From the NCBI GenBank assembly GCA_030672555.1, contig DAOVGD010000029.1:1-6242 (forward strand): DNA of 6,242 bases, written 5' to 3'. Below, in pieces: positions 5,841-6,242 of the stretch. The DNA is from Desulfobacterales bacterium. Lineage in GTDB: Bacteria > Desulfobacterota > Desulfobacteria > Desulfobacterales > C00003106. The first letter of the stretch is position 1. Each line of letters opens with the position of its first letter. Below the pieces are notes generated by a model. That model did no database searches, was not told where the DNA came from, and was given only the letters and a program-made list of their open reading frames with translations. Made by a program: the position numbers and the translations under genes.

Positions 5841-6242
5841 TCATAATCTCCACTGGCTTATGAAGCGCACTATCTCGTCGACGAACGCGGCTTGCTGATC
5901 AATGAACGGCCAATGGCCTGCATGCTCCACCGCGTGCCATTTCACCCCCGCTGATGTCAGAAGACGGCGGGAGTGTTCACCGGTACCGCGAGGATTACCC
6001 AGGATGTAGATATTCGGTACCTTGAGGGCTGCAAGCCTGGCGGCCGGATCTTCGGACTTAGATAGTTCCACCAACTCCCTGCTATTAAGATGATAAACTC
6101 TGGGGTCGCACATCCGCAGACTTGCGTAGTAGCCGCGCAGGGCACTGTCTCTCAAACCGTCACGATAAATAACGTCACAGACCTTTTCAAATCCTTCGGT
6201 GTTCCACTCATCCTCTGGATAGCTCGCCACCATGCTGCTGAA
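5841..6242 (-). CDS. Alpha/beta hydrolase, C-terminal part (5' end beyond the window)
   Basis: The frame is open to the right edge and ends in TGA at 5841-5843, leaving 133 residues of what is usually a protein of about 250-300. It shows the C-terminal half of the alpha/beta hydrolase fold. There is a helical cap-like region, then LKVPNIYILG (strand 7 with the usual 'vPvl.i.G' pattern), a G-rich turn, WHAVEHAGHWPFIDQ and a final amphipathic helix ending FISQWRL. The His in AGHWPF fits the catalytic histidine. The nucleophile elbow is outside the window, so activity (esterase, lipase, lactonase or other) cannot be told. An ATG at 6231-6233 exists but lies within the fold and is unlikely to be the true start. 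Its codons are visibly richer in G and C than those of its neighbours, which may mean a separate origin. It precedes, but need not be co-transcribed with, the toxin-antitoxin pair. Confidence 0.82.
   Translation of the reverse strand, partial: FSSMVASYPEDEWNTEGFEKVCDVIYRDGLRDSALRGYYASLRMCDPRVYHLNSRELVELSKSEDPAARLAALKVPNIYILGNPRGTGEHSRRLLTSAGVKWHAVEHAGHWPFIDQQAAFVDEIVRFISQWRL

Noticed and set aside
5957..6145. A 62-codon minus-strand frame inside the hydrolase
   Set aside because: It overlaps the alpha/beta hydrolase in another frame and shows no recognisable protein features.
1..6242. CRISPR arrays, tRNA or rRNA genes, insertion-sequence ends
   Set aside because: No regularly spaced repeats, no cloverleaf-like segments and no transposase or terminal inverted repeats were seen.

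Overview
All recognisable genes lie on the minus strand, so the window reads from right (upstream) to left (downstream). The style of the proteins suggests a Gram-negative bacterium of the Desulfobacterota (former Deltaproteobacteria). These are a FadL/OmpP1 outer-membrane protein, a six-helix sensor kinase, a receiver domain with the 'SSGYSND...KYGFSG' signature, and a REP-like GC palindrome. This placement is inferred; no taxonomic marker is present.

Layout in the direction of transcription: (1) 6242-5841, the C-terminal part of an alpha/beta hydrolase cut by the window edge, in visibly GC-richer DNA. (2) 5810-5133, a toxin-antitoxin operon: a ribbon-helix-helix antitoxin and a MazF/PemK endoribonuclease overlapping by 7 bases, with a promoter and candidate operator in front. 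(3) 5116-4601, a gene graveyard: a decayed fragment of a second fadL gene (one frameshift, one internal stop), then an unassigned stretch, then the C-terminal half of a receiver domain without its phospho-acceptor aspartate. (4) 4600-4340, leader DNA of the intact fadL with A/T tracts and an inverted repeat. (5) 4339-1, a probable operon of three genes: a FadL-type long-chain fatty acid porin; a 604-residue protein with two N-terminal PilZ domains and a C-terminal SAM methyltransferase of the PhcB-like family (annotated in other genomes as 3-hydroxypalmitic acid methyl ester biosynthesis proteins); and a six-helix membrane histidine kinase that runs off the left edge.

The most interesting reading is that the last three genes form a lipid-signal circuit related to the Ralstonia phcB-phcS quorum-sensing pair. 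The methyltransferase would make a methylated fatty-acid signal, the kinase would sense it, and FadL would move the hydrophobic molecule across the outer membrane. The PilZ domains would let cyclic di-GMP control signal synthesis. The domains and gene order are seen in the sequence; the circuit is inference. The methyltransferase and kinase frames are also the same frame, separated only by one TAG and three sense codons. The fadL and receiver fragments upstream look like the worn ends of an earlier copy of the same gene set.
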